The position numbers were made by a program, and so were the translations under genes. 13,989 nt of DNA from an uncultured Bacteroidales bacterium (GTDB taxonomy: Bacteria; Bacteroidota; Bacteroidia; Bacteroidales; F082): contig CALGBV010000194.1 of assembly GCA_937884015.1 (NCBI GenBank), forward strand, positions 1 to 13,989. Direction: 5' to 3'. The notes under the pieces are model-generated. The model worked only from the letters and a program-made list of their open reading frames with translations. It was not told the origin of the DNA and searched no databases. Below are positions 1 to 5,943 of the stretch, in pieces (position 1 is the first letter of the stretch; each line of letters starts with the position of its first letter).

Positions 1-323
1 GCGCCACTCTTCATCTTAACATCGTAATAGGTGATTTTGTTGGCCGGAATGACCAATCCGTTCAAAACGAATGGGTTCATGCCAACGCAGCTCGCCTTCA
101 GTGTGTACGTTCCCGGAGGGATAGGGTTGATGTCATAATTACCGTCAAAGTCGGAGGATGCACCACCTACTTGCGTACCGCCTTTTTCGACGATAATGTT
201 CGCAAATGGCACAGGCTCACCGGTGTCATCGGTAATCTTACCTTTCAGTCTTCCTTGCTGAGCGATGGCTAACGTGCAGGTTGCCAACACAATAGCAAGT
301 GTCATTAGTAAATTTTTAAACAT
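1..323 (-). CDS. Exported protein with CarboxypepD-regulatory-like N-domain (5' part; possible TonB-dependent receptor)
   Basis: Partial gene: it starts at ATG 323 and is still open at base 1, so 107 codons are visible. Residues 1-21 form a signal peptide (MFKNLL start, hydrophobic core, ending AIAQ). Residues about 24-105 read as a CarboxypepD-regulatory-like beta-sandwich: GRLKGKITDDTGEPVPFANI, then a DFDGNYDI turn and PPGTYTLKASCVGM. In Bacteroidota this domain usually sits before a TonB plug and an outer-membrane barrel (SusC/RagA-like or other TonB-dependent receptors), but it also precedes other surface proteins. The part that would decide lies outside the window. A promoter with -33 and -7 boxes lies 50-80 bp upstream on the same strand. 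The domain call is firm; the receptor call is an inference. Confidence 0.85.
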   Translation of the reverse strand, partial: MFKNLLMTLAIVLATCTLAIAQQGRLKGKITDDTGEPVPFANIIVEKGGTQVGGASSDFDGNYDINPIPPGTYTLKASCVGMNPFVLNGLVIPANKITYYDVKMKSG

Positions 324-371
324 ACCTTTTAATTTTATGTAATACTACTCTTTAAGTGCATTAAAAGTCGT

Positions 372-403
372 CAAAATTACAACCTTATTTCCAAGTACGC
401 AAG
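372..403 (-). promoter_or_regulatory. Bacteroidota-type promoter for the gene starting at 323
   Basis: On the minus strand TAATTTTG (372-379) fits the TAnnTTTG -7 consensus. CTTG (400-403) lies 20 nt upstream, near the usual -33 TTTG spacing. The start codon is about 50 bp downstream, leaving a leader of roughly 43 nt. Confidence 0.5.
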
Positions 404-482
404 AAAAATAAGTTTTTCCTGCATTTTTTCTTGAAAATTTATTCTATAAATCTTGTAACTTTTTGCAAAATAAACATTTATG

Positions 483-501
483 AATGCAAAAAATTTGCAT
501 T
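483..501. repeat. Short perfect inverted repeat in AT-rich spacer
   Basis: AATGCAAA (483-490) and TTTGCATT (494-501) pair perfectly around a 3-nt AAA spacer. It lies in the AT-rich 324-550 spacer, upstream of the receptor-like gene and downstream of the basic lipoprotein gene. It could be an operator or merely AT-rich chance pairing. No T-run supports a terminator role. Confidence 0.3.
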
Positions 502-550
502 AATGCCATATTACAAGCGCTCGGCTACACCTTATATTAATAAGGGGCTG

Positions 551-817
551 TCACGAAAAATACGGATTGGTGCGGCGGTGCTTGCGCATCTGACGGGCAT
601 GACGACGGTCCTGACGCATCATTTTCTTCGTTTTCGGCGCCTGATGATTGTAGTGCGTCGACTTCATTTTCTTATACTGCTTGCCCGACTTTTTCTCCAC
701 CTTTTCCATTTGGCGTTCCGCCTTGCGCATCGCCCTTGAAGGTTTGTTGGATGCACACGAGCACAGCATGGCCAAAAGCGCACACATGCAAACAATTAAT
801 CTGACTTTGTTCTTCAT
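551..817 (-). CDS. Small, very basic lipoprotein (hypothetical)
   Basis: The protein is 88 residues from ATG 817. A longer frame reaches 922, but its first 35 residues carry no signal and would overlap the divergent gene at 900, so the inner ATG followed by MKNKVRLIVCMCALLAMLCSC is chosen. This is a lipoprotein signal with lipobox LCSC and lipidation expected on Cys21. The mature part is extremely basic: 23 Lys or Arg among residues 25-88, plus several His, Met and Gln, and no predicted hydrophobic segment. The charge suggests binding to polyanions such as LPS, nucleic acid or peptidoglycan-linked polymers, but that is speculation. I do not recognise a named family. It is divergent from the gene at 900. 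Confidence 0.65.
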   Translation of the reverse strand: MKNKVRLIVCMCALLAMLCSCASNKPSRAMRKAERQMEKVEKKSGKQYKKMKSTHYNHQAPKTKKMMRQDRRHARQMRKHRRTNPYFS

Positions 818-837
818 ATCACGATATTTTGAGGCTA

Positions 838-845
838 CAAACATA
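838..845 (-). promoter_or_regulatory. Possible -7 box for the basic lipoprotein gene
   Basis: TATGTTTG on the minus strand fits TAnnTTTG and lies 21 bp upstream of ATG 817. No convincing -33 element is seen at 19-21 nt, so the call is weak. Confidence 0.3.
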
Positions 846-899
846 ATATTTTTCCCCGACAAAGGCACTATTTTGAAGAAAAATACGTTTCTTTGCCAT

Positions 900-1367
900 A
901 TGAAACAATCATTGAAATACATATTAATCGCCCTGTTGCCACTGCTGAATTGCAGCTGCTACAAGAATCCAACCAATCCTTATATTAATACTTTCGTTGA
1001 TTTTGAGATTAATCTCAGCCAAAACGACTATTACACACTGAATTTTGGAGGAAATTTCGTCTATGTCACTGGAGGCGAAAACAGCAACAGCTGGGGCATC
1101 ATTATTTACAGAATGCCTTACATCGAACCCGAATTCAGGGCTTACGACCGTTTCCCGCCCAACAATCCGTATGCCTGCCAAGACGAACAGGGCAACTACA
1201 AGCGTCTGACCACAGACGGGCAATTTGTCATTGACAGCTGCAACGACATCAAATACAGCATTTTGGACGGCAGCATATTTCAGGGAGAAGGGCAATATGA
1301 ACTGATACAATACCAGTGCATATACAATCGAGATAGAAACACTCTACACGTGCGCAATTTCAAATGA
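900..1367 (+). CDS. Lipoprotein with degenerate Rieske-like domain
   Basis: The protein is 155 residues from ATG 900. The frame is open further upstream (to 681), but that part runs through the divergent lipoprotein gene, and the signal sequence MKQSLKYILIALLPLLNCSC fixes the start. Lipidation is likely at Cys18 or Cys20. The rest follows the pattern of a Rieske [2Fe-2S] fold: GIIIYR (66-71), EFRAYDR (78-84), then Cys114 followed by a hydrophobic strand, LDGSIFQGEGQYELIQY (122-138) and a final LHVRN strand. In true Rieske proteins the AYDR-type strand leads into a CxH ligand pair and the second loop holds CxxH. Here the first loop reads FPPNNPYAC and the second CNDI, so the His ligands are absent and a cluster is unlikely. 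The alignment is by eye. Function is unknown; probably a periplasm-facing membrane-anchored protein. Confidence 0.7.
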   Translation: MKQSLKYILIALLPLLNCSCYKNPTNPYINTFVDFEINLSQNDYYTLNFGGNFVYVTGGENSNSWGIIIYRMPYIEPEFRAYDRFPPNNPYACQDEQGNYKRLTTDGQFVIDSCNDIKYSILDGSIFQGEGQYELIQYQCIYNRDRNTLHVRNFK

Positions 1368-1381
1368 TTACGGCAATCACT

Positions 1382-1420
1382 AAAAAAGGCACGGAATTCA
1401 TTTGAGTTCCGTGCCTTTTT
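1382..1420. terminator. Bidirectional rho-independent terminator
   Basis: GGCACGGAA (1388-1396) pairs with TTCCGTGCC (1406-1414), and the inner TCA/TGA can extend the stem. It is flanked by an A-run (1382-1387) and a T-run (1415-1420), so it works in both directions. It serves the plus-strand lipoprotein gene ending at 1367 and the minus-strand ahcY ending at 1439. Confidence 0.85.
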
Positions 1421-1438
1421 GCGTCAATTAATTGCAGA

Positions 1439-2869
1439 TTAATATCTGTAGATATCCGATTTGTAAGGGCCTTCAACCGGGACACCGATATAATCGGCCT
1501 GCTTTTGCGTCAGCTTGGTCAGCTTCACGCCGATTTTTTCAAGATGCAGACGGGCGACTTCTTCATCCAGATATTTCGGCAGGCAATACACGTTGACGGC
1601 ATACTGTCCGCGCTTTTGCCACAAATCCATCTGAGCCAAAGTCTGGTTGGTGAACGAATTGCTCATCACGAAACTGGCATGACCCGTTGCGCAACCCAAA
1701 TTGACCAAACGGCCCGAAGCCAGCAGGAAGATGCAGTGACCATCCTCAAAGACATACTTGTCGACCTGAGGCTTGATATTGATCTTTTCCTTCAGTTCCT
1801 TGGCATTTTCGAGGCGGCTGACCTGAATTTCGTTATCGAAGTGGCCAATGTTGCAAACGATGGCCTGGTCCTTCATCTTCAGAATATGTTCAAGGGTGAT
1901 GACATCGCAGTTGCCGGTTGTGGTAACGAAAATGTTGCCTTCCTTGACAGCTTCTTCCATCGTGGTGACTTCGAAGCCTTCCATAGCAGCCTGCAATGCG
2001 CAAATCGGGTCGATTTCGGTGACCAGAACGCGGGCACCGTAACTCTTCATGGAATGTGAGCAGCCCTTGCCGACTTCGCCATAACCGCAAACCACGACCA
2101 CCTTACCGGCAATCATTACATCGGTGGCGCGCTTGATGCCATCGGCCAAAGATTCGCGACAACCATACAGATTATCAAACTTCGACTTGGTGACGGAATC
2201 GTTCACATTGATGGCCGGAACCAACAGCTCGCCACGTTCCTGCATCTGATAAAGACGGTGAACACCCGTAGTGGTTTCTTCCGAAACGCCCTTCCAGCCA
2301 GCGACGACCGTGTGCCAGAAAGTTGGATTTTCCTTATACGTTGCCTTAATGACACTCATCAAAGCGGTTTCTTCCTCGCTTTCAGTAGGTGCATCGAGCA
2401 GTTTTGGGTCGTTTTCGCAGGCATACCCCTTATGTATTAATAAGGTGGCATCGCCGCCATCGTCAACGATGAGGTCCGGACCTGTTCCATCGGGGAAAGT
2501 GATGGCGCGTTTGGTGCACCACCAGTAATCTTCGAGCGTTTCGCCCTTCCAAGCGAAAACAGATGTACCCGTTTCAGCGATTGCAGCAGCGGCATTATCC
2601 TGCGTTGAGAAAATATTGCAGCTGCACCAACGCACCGTTGCGCCCAACTCGACCAAAGTCTCAATCAGGCAAGCCGTCTGGATGGTCATGTGAAGCGAAC
2701 CCATAATCTTGGCACCCTTCAAAGGTTTTTCCTGAACGTCTTTCTTTCGCAGCGCCATAAGGCCTGGCATTTCGTGTTCGGAAACTTCGATTTCCTTTCT
2801 TCCCCATGCAGCAAGACCCATGTCGGCTACCAGATACGGAAGATCTTTATCTAACAATTTGCTGTTCAT
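1439..2869 (-). CDS. ahcY: S-adenosylhomocysteine hydrolase (adenosylhomocysteinase)
   Basis: The protein is 476 residues, a normal full length for bacterial enzymes with the extra loop at about 150-195. It reversibly splits S-adenosylhomocysteine into homocysteine and adenosine, clearing the inhibitor left by methyltransferases and feeding the methyl cycle; it is cytosolic and NAD-dependent. Visible signatures are the substrate-site stretch [10 protein letters not shown] (57-66, His60), [13 protein letters not shown] (136-148), [10 protein letters not shown] (197-206), [13 protein letters not shown] (221-233, with Lys228 and Asp232 as catalytic-site counterparts), the Rossmann NAD motif CGYGEVGKG (261-269) and the conserved C-terminal tail ending DIYRY. 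It is a single-gene unit with its own -7 box upstream and a bidirectional terminator downstream. Confidence 0.97.
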   Translation of the reverse strand: MNSKLLDKDLPYLVADMGLAAWGRKEIEVSEHEMPGLMALRKKDVQEKPLKGAKIMGSLHMTIQTACLIETLVELGATVRWCSCNIFSTQDNAAAAIAETGTSVFAWKGETLEDYWWCTKRAITFPDGTGPDLIVDDGGDATLLIHKGYACENDPKLLDAPTESEEETALMSVIKATYKENPTFWHTVVAGWKGVSEETTTGVHRLYQMQERGELLVPAINVNDSVTKSKFDNLYGCRESLADGIKRATDVMIAGKVVVVCGYGEVGKGCSHSMKSYGARVLVTEIDPICALQAAMEGFEVTTMEEAVKEGNIFVTTTGNCDVITLEHILKMKDQAIVCNIGHFDNEIQVSRLENAKELKEKINIKPQVDKYVFEDGHCIFLLASGRLVNLGCATGHASFVMSNSFTNQTLAQMDLWQKRGQYAVNVYCLPKYLDEEVARLHLEKIGVKLTKLTQKQADYIGVPVEGPYKSDIYRY

Positions 2870-2893
2870 TATTTATGTTTTAATTTGTGGCTG

Positions 2894-2901
2894 CAAAAAT
2901 A
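2894..2901 (-). promoter_or_regulatory. -7 box of the ahcY promoter
   Basis: TATTTTTG on the minus strand followed by CAGCC fits the TAnnTTTG consensus 25 bp upstream of the ahcY ATG, predicting a short leader. The -33 position is poor (a TTTCG-like string at about 22 nt). The leader is too short for a known SAH or SAM riboswitch. Confidence 0.45.
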
Positions 2902-2932
2902 AGAATAAAATTATTACCACCTACGAAATGTT

Positions 2933-2968
2933 GCTTTTGGCTATTGGCCATTAGCTATAGCCAAAAGC
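2933..2968 (+). repeat. 12-bp perfect inverted repeat followed by a T-run
   Basis: GCTTTTGGCTAT (2933-2944) pairs perfectly with ATAGCCAAAAGC (2957-2968) around a 12-nt loop, and CCATTTTTT follows on the plus strand. It has the shape of a plus-strand terminator, yet no plus-strand gene lies upstream. It sits about 35 bp upstream of the ahcY -7 box, so an operator, a dispersed repeat element or a barrier to plus-strand antisense transcription are alternatives. Confidence 0.5.
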
Positions 2969-3108
2969 CATTTTTTACATTCAACAAGGCAAATAATCAC
3001 AACAAAAATCTCCAAAACGATATTTCAGTTTTCCAATTTCAAATTATTGATATAAAACATATTACAAAGATTTTGTTGAGAAATGTGTAGATATTGGAGA
3101 TGGTTTTT

Positions 3109-3140
3109 CTTGGTGCATTTGGCCCGTCGCTATATTTTTG
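3109..3140 (+). promoter_or_regulatory. Plus-strand Bacteroidota promoter with no downstream protein gene
   Basis: CTTG (3109-3112), a 20-nt spacer, then TATTTTTG (3133-3140) followed by CATC: a good match to the -33/-7 architecture with the -7 box fitting TAnnTTTG. The expected start is about 3145-3147. The only thing downstream on this strand before the DAHP synthase gene (encoded on the other strand) is a terminator at 3190-3217. Confidence 0.5.
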
Positions 3141-3144
3141 CATC

Positions 3145-3217
3145 ACCTTTTAATCAACAAAAATACTATTTTAAGAATAACTACTTCAGAAAAGTCCGCA
3201 GGGATGCGGGCTTTTTT
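3145..3217 (+). ncRNA. Candidate small RNA of about 70 nt
   Basis: The interval is bounded by the promoter at 3109-3140 and an intrinsic terminator whose stronger T-run (six T) reads on the plus strand. No ATG-started frame lies inside. The 5' two thirds are AT-rich and probably unstructured; the 3' end is the GC-rich terminator stem with a GGGA tetraloop. The 3' end abuts and slightly overlaps the 3' end of the minus-strand DAHP synthase gene. It matches no RNA family I recognise, so this is an inference from promoter plus terminator only. Confidence 0.3.
3190..3217. terminator. Bidirectional rho-independent terminator
   Basis: The stem GTCCGCA (3194-3200) pairs with TGCGGGC (3205-3211), including one G-T pair, with loop GGGA. 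AAAA precedes it and TTTTTT follows it on the plus strand; on the minus strand it is A6, stem, T4. It directly follows the TGA stop (3217-3219) of the minus-strand DAHP synthase gene. Confidence 0.8.
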
Positions 3218-4278
3218 CATTTATCAAGGATGTCGCTTTGCCGCTTGATGGAAGCCTGATGTATGGCTTCAAAAACCGAAACGACGAGTTCTTCGCTCAG
3301 ACCAATGTCTTTTCCTGTGGCGATATGGTCGGCAAGGATTTTTTTCCATCTATCCATCTGCACAACCGTGACGTTATTCTTTTTCTTGTAAGCGCCAATT
3401 TGCGCACTGACATCCATGCGGCGCGAGAGCAACTGCAGCAGTTCGCTGTCGATGTCATCGATTTCGCTGCGCAAGTCGGCGAGGTCGCGTTCCACATTGC
3501 CCGATTTTTTGGCACGATGCACTATATTAATTAATAAGGTGTGCAATTCGGCAGGTGTGATTTGCTGCCTTGCATCAGTCAAAGCCTCGTCGGGACAGCA
3601 ATGGCACTCAATCATCAAGCCATCCGAAGCCAAGTCGACGGCCTTTTGCGCCGTCTGCTGCAACAGTTCCCGACAGCCGCAAATATGGCTTATGTCAGTA
3701 ATGACAGGCACATTCAAGGTTTGTGTCAGTTCGATGGGAATCTCCCACATCGGGAAATTGCGGTAAGGCGTCTCCTTGTAATGCTGAAAGCCACGGTGAA
3801 TGGCAGCCAGATACTGCAAACCTGCCTTCTGGAAACGCTCGAAGGCACCCAGCCATAGTTTCAAGTCAGGCGAAACTGGATTTTTGATGAAGACGGGCAC
3901 ATCGCTGCCTTTCAAGGCATCGGCCAACTGTTGCACCGAAAACGGATTGACCACCGTGCGGGCACCAATCCAAAGCGCATCGACATCATACTTCAAGGCA
4001 AGTTCGACATGTTCGGGCGTGGCGACTTCGGTTGCCGTAGGAAGACCTGTTTCCTTTTTCGCTTTCAGGAGCCATTTCAGGCCTTCTTCTCCCCTGCCCT
4101 CAAACGCCTCGGGGCGCGTGCGCGGTTTCCAGATGCCGCCGCGAAGCACTTTCACCGCCGGAATCCCGGCCAAACCACGAGCCGTGGTCAGAAGCTGCTC
4201 TTCCGACTCCACACTGCATGGACCGCTGATAATGAGCGGCTCGGATAAAGTAGAAAACCACGATTTGAGGTTGAACAT
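3217..4278 (-). CDS. Bifunctional DAHP synthase / chorismate mutase
   Basis: The protein is 353 residues. The N-terminal part (about 12-255) is a 3-deoxy-7-phosphoheptulonate synthase of the KDO8PS-like (type I-beta) group, joining phosphoenolpyruvate and erythrose 4-phosphate at the start of the shikimate pathway. Visible motifs are SGPCSVES (18-25), GGIWKPRTRP (47-56), ATEVATPEH (82-90), LWIGART (102-108), IKNPVSPD (131-138), IHRGF (160-164), TDISHICG (194-201) and LMIECHCCPDEALTD (221-235). The C-terminal part (about 262-348) is an AroQ-class chorismate mutase: LRSEIDDIDSELLQLLSRRM (269-288), KKK (298-300), VFEAIHQASIKRQ (335-347). This fusion is common in Bacteroidota, where the mutase can regulate the synthase. 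Often it sits with other aromatic genes; here it stands alone. The terminator overlaps its stop and a -7 box lies upstream. Confidence 0.95.
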   Translation of the reverse strand: MFNLKSWFSTLSEPLIISGPCSVESEEQLLTTARGLAGIPAVKVLRGGIWKPRTRPEAFEGRGEEGLKWLLKAKKETGLPTATEVATPEHVELALKYDVDALWIGARTVVNPFSVQQLADALKGSDVPVFIKNPVSPDLKLWLGAFERFQKAGLQYLAAIHRGFQHYKETPYRNFPMWEIPIELTQTLNVPVITDISHICGCRELLQQTAQKAVDLASDGLMIECHCCPDEALTDARQQITPAELHTLLINIVHRAKKSGNVERDLADLRSEIDDIDSELLQLLSRRMDVSAQIGAYKKKNNVTVVQMDRWKKILADHIATGKDIGLSEELVVSVFEAIHQASIKRQSDILDK

Positions 4279-4301
4279 GAGGATGCAAAATTTTGATTGT
4301 G

Positions 4302-4309
4302 CAAAAATA
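4302..4309 (-). promoter_or_regulatory. -7 box for the DAHP synthase/chorismate mutase gene
   Basis: TATTTTTG on the minus strand followed by CACAATC, 24 bp upstream of ATG 4278. It fits TAnnTTTG; the -33 element is unclear. It forms a divergent pair with the asnS promoter in a 96-bp spacer. Confidence 0.5.
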
Positions 4310-4334
4310 GTGCTTTTTATTCTTCTTTTTTACC

Positions 4335-4342
4335 TACCTTTG
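4335..4342 (+). promoter_or_regulatory. -7 box for asnS
   Basis: TACCTTTG followed by CAG fits TAnnTTTG and lies 33 bp upstream of the GTG start of asnS. No clear -33 element at 19-21 nt. The two opposed -7 boxes of this spacer are only 25 bp apart, so polymerases would compete for overlapping footprints. Confidence 0.55.
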
Positions 4343-4374
4343 CAGATTAAATCAAGAATAAAAAACTTACAATC

Positions 4375-5814
4375 GTGAAAAGAGTAGAGATAAAGCAAGC
4401 CTTGCAGATGCAAGCATCTGACAATGAGATTACTGTAATGGGCTGGGTGCGCAACAAGCGCGGCAGCAAAAACGTGGCATTCATTGCCTTGAACGATGGT
4501 TCAACCATCAACAACCTGCAATTGGTCATCGATTTGAACGTGATTCCGGAAGAAAAGCTCGCCTTGATGCACGCTGGCGCATCACTTTGGGCTACCGGCA
4601 AGCTCGTCGAATCGATGGGAAGCGGACAAAACGTGGAGTTTTCCGTCAAGGAAATCGGACTTTTCGGCCCCGCCAACCCTGACGAATATCCTTTGCAGCC
4701 GAAGAAACACTCATTGGAGTTCTTGCGCGACATCTCTCACCTGCGTTTCCGCACCAACACCTTTGGTGCCGTCATGCGCATCCGTCACGCCATGGTGTTC
4801 GGCATCCACCAGTTCTTCAACAGCAAAGGTTTTGTCAACATCCATACGCCGTTGATTACCGCATCAGACTGTGAAGGAGCCGGCGAAATGTTCCAAGTGA
4901 CCACTTTGGACATGGAAAACCCGCCACGCAATGAAGAAGGCAAGGTCGACTACAAGCAGGACTTCTTCGGCAAGCCTACTAACTTGACCGTTTCGGGCCA
5001 GCTGGAAGGCGAACTGGCAGCAACCGCTTTGGGCAAGATTTACACCTTCGGCCCTACTTTCCGCGCCGAAAATTCAAACACTCCCCGCCACTTGGCTGAG
5101 TTCTGGATGATTGAACCTGAAGTCGCTTTCTTCGACATCAACGACAACATGGATCTGGCTGAAGAAATGCTGAAATACTTGATTCAGTATGCTTTGGACA
5201 ACTGCATGGACGACCTTCAGTTCCTTAGCAAACGTTTGCAGGAAGAAGAAAAAGGCAAGAAGGAAGAAGAAAAGTCGATGGAACTCATCAGCAAGCTGCG
5301 TTTCGTCCTCGCAAACGACTTTGTCCGCCTGACCTACACCGAAGCCGTCGACATCCTCCGCAACTGCAACTACAACAAGAAAGGCAAGTTCCAGTATCCT
5401 GTTACGGGTTGGGGCATCGACCTGCAGTCGGAACACGAACGCTACCTCGTTGAAAAGCACTTCCAGAAGCCAGTCATCCTGACCGACTATCCAAAGGGAA
5501 TCAAGGCCTTCTACATGAAACAGAACGAAGACGGCAAGACCGTCCGCGCCATGGACGTGCTCTTCCCTGGCATCGGCGAAATCATTGGCGGTTCGGAACG
5601 CGAAACCGATATCAACAAGATTCTGGACCGTATGCACGAAGTCGGCATTCCGGAAGAATCGATGCAATGGTATCTGGACAGCCGCCGTTTCGGTTCCGTG
5701 CCTCATTCAGGCTACGGCCTTGGCTTCGAGCGTCTTATCCTGTTCGTTACCGGCATGACCAACATCCGCGACGTCATCGCCTTCCCTCGTACACCTAAGA
5801 ATTGCTTGTATTAA
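4375..5814 (+). CDS. asnS: Asparaginyl-tRNA synthetase
   Basis: The protein is 479 residues from a GTG start; no ATG in frame lies upstream near enough, and [11 protein letters not shown] matches the expected N-terminus before the OB-fold. It charges tRNA-Asn with asparagine in the cytosol. The anticodon-binding OB domain covers about 17-105 ([31 protein letters not shown]). The class IIb catalytic core follows: motif 1 around [15 protein letters not shown], the [15 protein letters not shown] loop typical of Asn[16 protein letters not shown], motif 2 [19 protein letters not shown] (229-247) and motif 3 GLGFERL (448-454). A Lys/Glu-rich insert ([14 protein letters not shown], 288-301) lies between motifs 2 and 3. 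The downstream gene is rpoN, 129 bp away past a palindrome cluster; no classical terminator is seen. Confidence 0.97.
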   Translation: MKRVEIKQALQMQASDNEITVMGWVRNKRGSKNVAFIALNDGSTINNLQLVIDLNVIPEEKLALMHAGASLWATGKLVESMGSGQNVEFSVKEIGLFGPANPDEYPLQPKKHSLEFLRDISHLRFRTNTFGAVMRIRHAMVFGIHQFFNSKGFVNIHTPLITASDCEGAGEMFQVTTLDMENPPRNEEGKVDYKQDFFGKPTNLTVSGQLEGELAATALGKIYTFGPTFRAENSNTPRHLAEFWMIEPEVAFFDINDNMDLAEEMLKYLIQYALDNCMDDLQFLSKRLQEEEKGKKEEEKSMELISKLRFVLANDFVRLTYTEAVDILRNCNYNKKGKFQYPVTGWGIDLQSEHERYLVEKHFQKPVILTDYPKGIKAFYMKQNEDGKTVRAMDVLFPGIGEIIGGSERETDINKILDRMHEVGIPEESMQWYLDSRRFGSVPHSGYGLGFERLILFVTGMTNIRDVIAFPRTPKNCLY

Positions 5815-5828
5815 TGATAATTTTATGG

Positions 5829-5854
5829 TAGAGACGCGATTCATCGCGTCTCTA
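5829..5854. repeat. Palindromic repeat, GAGACGCG family (copy 1)
   Basis: TAGAGACGCGAT (5829-5840) pairs perfectly with ATCGCGTCTCTA (5843-5854) around TC, a near-perfect 12-bp palindrome just after asnS. It shares the GAGACGC core with copies at 5881-5901 and 11993-12020, which suggests a dispersed REP-like family. It may also act as a weak terminator for asnS. Confidence 0.7.
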
Positions 5855-5880
5855 TTCATAATTTCAATTTTTTCATATTA

Positions 5881-5901
5881 GACGCGAAATCGCGTCTCTA
5901 C
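5881..5901. repeat. Palindromic repeat, GAGACGCG family (copy 2)
   Basis: GACGCGA (5881-5887) pairs with TCGCGTC (5890-5896), followed by TCTAC. The right half CGCGTCTCTA repeats that of copy 1; the left half lacks the outer bases, so it is a shortened copy. Confidence 0.65.
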
Positions 5902-5905
5902 AGAC

Positions 5906-5928
5906 GGACGCACGCGGTGCGTCCCTAC
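5906..5928. repeat. Palindromic repeat, GGACGCAC type
   Basis: GGACGCAC (5906-5913) pairs with GTGCGTCC (5917-5924) around GCG, then CTAC. The arms resemble those of the palindrome at 11993-12020 (GACGCAC/GTGCGTC, ending in TAC), linking the two spacers. It ends 16 bp before the rpoN start codon. Confidence 0.65.
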
Positions 5929-5943
5929 AAAAAACGAAAAACG

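Larger units (their letters stand above)
2870..3216. other. 347-bp gene-free stretch between ahcY and the DAHP synthase gene
   Basis: No credible protein-coding gene was found: the only frame here (2887-3090, plus) has AT-driven composition and no recognisable features. The stretch contains the ahcY -7 box, a 12-bp-stem hairpin (2933-2968), an AT-rich segment (2970-3105) in which I see nothing defined, a plus-strand promoter (3109-3140) and a bidirectional terminator (3190-3217). Confidence 0.7.

Noticed and set aside
541..560. Possible insertion-sequence end (GGGGCTGTCACGAAAA)
   Set aside because: It resembles some IS terminal repeats, but there is no matching inverted end, no target duplication and no transposase; the bases include the stop codon and last codons of the lipoprotein gene.
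431..739. Plus-strand frame of 102 codons over the basic lipoprotein gene
   Set aside because: It overlaps the better-supported minus-strand lipoprotein frame, has no signal or domain, and its C-terminal His/Leu/Arg runs are the antisense image of the Lys/Arg-rich protein.
924..1310. Minus-strand frame of 128 codons opposite the Rieske-like lipoprotein gene
   Set aside because: No domain pattern or signal; the plus-strand frame has a clear lipoprotein signal and fold-like pattern.
2870..2900. SAH or SAM riboswitch in front of ahcY
   Set aside because: The predicted leader is under 25 nt and no known riboswitch core is recognisable; the nearby hairpin at 2933-2968 lies upstream of the -7 box and would not be transcribed with ahcY.
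3510..3525. Possible sigma-54 promoter (TGGCAC followed by TGCA)
   Set aside because: The spacing between the two elements does not match the -24/-12 pattern and it lies inside the DAHP synthase/mutase coding sequence on the antisense strand.
5074..5706. 210-codon minus-strand frame inside asnS
   Set aside because: It is antisense to conserved AsnRS motifs, with Val/Phe/Asp-rich composition expected from the reverse of the coding strand.
5917..5943. Upstream GTG start for rpoN
   Set aside because: It lies inside a palindromic repeat and adds nine residues not expected before the conserved region I; ATG 5944 fits better.
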